Below, one piece after another: positions 62,990 through 64,000 of a stretch of 64,000 nt of DNA; the stretch's first letter is position 1, and each line of letters starts with the position of its first letter. Source of the DNA: Janthinobacterium rivuli (GTDB taxonomy: Bacteria; Pseudomonadota; Gammaproteobacteria; Burkholderiales; Burkholderiaceae_D); NCBI RefSeq assembly GCF_029690045.1, contig NZ_CP121464.1, positions 3,720,001-3,784,000 of the forward strand. Direction: 5' to 3'. The translations under genes were made by a program, and so were the position numbers. The notes beneath the pieces are model-generated. The model was given only the letters and a program-made list of their open reading frames with translations. It did not search any database and was not told where the DNA came from.

Positions 62990-64000
62990 TCAGCGGGCCA
63001 GCAAGCGTTTGAGCTGCGCCGCCTGGTAGGCGCCGATGGCGTCGTTGAACAGGCAGCGGATCAGCGGGTCGTCGACGATGTCGGCCTCGTCCAGTTCGTC
63101 CCGCGTGGCGGTGTCGAAAGGACCATCGTTGATGCGCATGTACATTGAGGTGAGCGATTCACCGAGCACCAGCGCCGCATGGCATTTCACCAGCGGCACC
63201 TCGGTGGTCCAGCCGGGCGCCTCGCCCGTGTCCGGCACGAGGTCGATCAAGTCGCCGTGCGTGCGGTAATGCAGGACCGTGGCCGCGCCGTCATGGCCGT
63301 ACAGCGACAGCCGCCACACACGCGGAGCCTGGAAATAGCTGTCTTCGGGCAGCTCCATGTCGCGGTAGCGTTCCAGCAAACCGTGGCGGCAGAAATCGAG
63401 CACCAAGGCCGCATCGGCGTCGCTCAATGACGCGAAACGGCGCGCGATGTCTGCCGTGGCGGGCGGCGGCGCGTCGGGGCGGTAGTCGAAATCCACGTCT
63501 TGCGGGCCCACGGGGATGACCCAGGGCAAGGGTTCGGCACTGCTCACACCGTGCGCGTCGAGCAGCACGGCCGTCGATGGATCGAGGCGGAAGATGTGCG
63601 CCTCGGGCAGCGCGGCGCCGATTTCATCGGCAAAGCGGCGATAGGTAACCGGGAACATCGCATGGTTGTACCAGGACCAGTCTTCCTGCACGAACTGGCA
63701 AGAGCTGGGCACGATGTACCGTGGCGCCAGCGCGCGCAGCTGCGGCACCCAGTCGTCGGGAAGGTCGACCGGGCCAGGTTGCGCCTGCGACGGCGCGATG
63801 ACGGCGATCTCGCGCATGGTCTGGAATGGCCACAGCACCATGTCCCACGGCGCAAAGGCGGCCAGCTGTTCGAGCGTCTCCGGCCCGATCCAGGAATCGA
63901 CCACGTTGAGCACATTCAGGCCGGCGGCGCGCACCTGGAACAGCGAGTCGACATCGTCATCGAGTGCGCGGCGCGGGATCACTTCGATGCTGCCCACCTG
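62990..64000 (-). CDS. MBL-fold-like hydrolase, 5' end beyond window
   Basis: The frame stays open to the window edge, so only the C-terminal part, at least 336 residues, is seen. Blocks MVLWPFQTMREIAV, IVPSSCQFVQEDWSWYN and RLDPSTAVLL match the C-terminal half of a beta-lactamase-fold protein family related to UlaG/RomA-type hydrolases; the HxHxDH metal site would lie upstream. Family assignment is tentative. A GTG at 63997 is probably internal. Confidence 0.55.
   Translation of the reverse strand, partial: QVGSIEVIPRRALDDDVDSLFQVRAAGLNVLNVVDSWIGPETLEQLAAFAPWDMVLWPFQTMREIAVIAPSQAQPGPVDLPDDWVPQLRALAPRYIVPSSCQFVQEDWSWYNHAMFPVTYRRFADEIGAALPEAHIFRLDPSTAVLLDAHGVSSAEPLPWVIPVGPQDVDFDYRPDAPPPATADIARRFASLSDADAALVLDFCRHGLLERYRDMELPEDSYFQAPRVWRLSLYGHDGAATVLHYRTHGDLIDLVPDTGEAPGWTTEVPLVKCHAALVLGESLTSMYMRINDGPFDTATRDELDEADIVDDPLIRCLFNDAIGAYQAAQLKRLLAR

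Overview
The window is a 64 kb piece of a GC-rich beta-proteobacterial chromosome, most likely Oxalobacteraceae and closest in gene content to Janthinobacterium, Massilia or Duganella. The pointers are a Phc-type quorum-sensing operon, a two-lobed beta-propeller phytase next to a TonB receptor, MXKDX-repeat protein, SigF/NrsF, DUF4331 and HupE genes, and a homogentisate cluster with DUF2783. The assignment rests on gene content and codon use only. No rRNA, tRNA or CRISPR array was seen.

Layout. 1-510: end of a toxin-antitoxin pair. 585-7850: exported peptidases (M16, M28), a secreted nuclease and an SRPBCC protein. 7854-14888: a leftward block holding phcB-phcS-phcR-phcQ homologues, preceded by a degenerate GGDEF protein coupled to an AraC regulator. 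15129-19609: a Pho-box promoter driving a TonB receptor and phytase. 19670-23436: a lower-GC accessory patch with small unknown genes, an IS481-type transposase remnant, an orphan Imm52-like gene and an intact IS1595 element with an 8-bp target duplication. 23495-35499: transporters (EamA, YeiH, LysE, MFS), regulators (LysR, XRE-cupin, two-domain AraC), a chemoreceptor with a very short sensor domain, GNAT and CAT-like acetyltransferases, and an alpha/beta hydrolase. 35667-44082: a SigF/NrsF neighbourhood with an MXKDX protein, a MsrP-like molybdoenzyme, cytochrome b, DUF1223, DUF4331, TPR and HupE-like genes. 44201-49459: FecI-FecR-TonB receptor-PepSY iron uptake module. 49460-56775: KptA, another TonB receptor, and a putative conflict or signalling cluster consisting of a three-TM receiver protein, a polysaccharide-deacetylase/caspase/EF-hand/TPR fusion and an Imm22-like protein. 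56805-62401: homogentisate catabolism (HmgA, DUF2783, FAD monooxygenase, MFS) with a LuxR-type regulator. 62412-64000: MsrA and a partial MBL-fold-type protein.

How parts work together. PhcB would make a 3-hydroxy fatty acid methyl ester that PhcS senses; PhcR and PhcQ relay the signal, while the final regulator (PhcA in Ralstonia) is not in the window. PhoB would induce the receptor-phytase operon under phosphate limitation. SigF, held by membrane NrsF, would fire a GTAACC-N16-CGAA promoter in front of the DUF1223-cytochrome b-MsrP operon. FecI/FecR couple the STN-domain receptor to its own expression. MFS, FAD monooxygenase, DUF2783 and HmgA form one tightly overlapping operon. Two short GGGGTC(A/G)G-ended palindromes have landed inside coding sequence (hupE-like gene and FAD monooxygenase) without breaking the frame.
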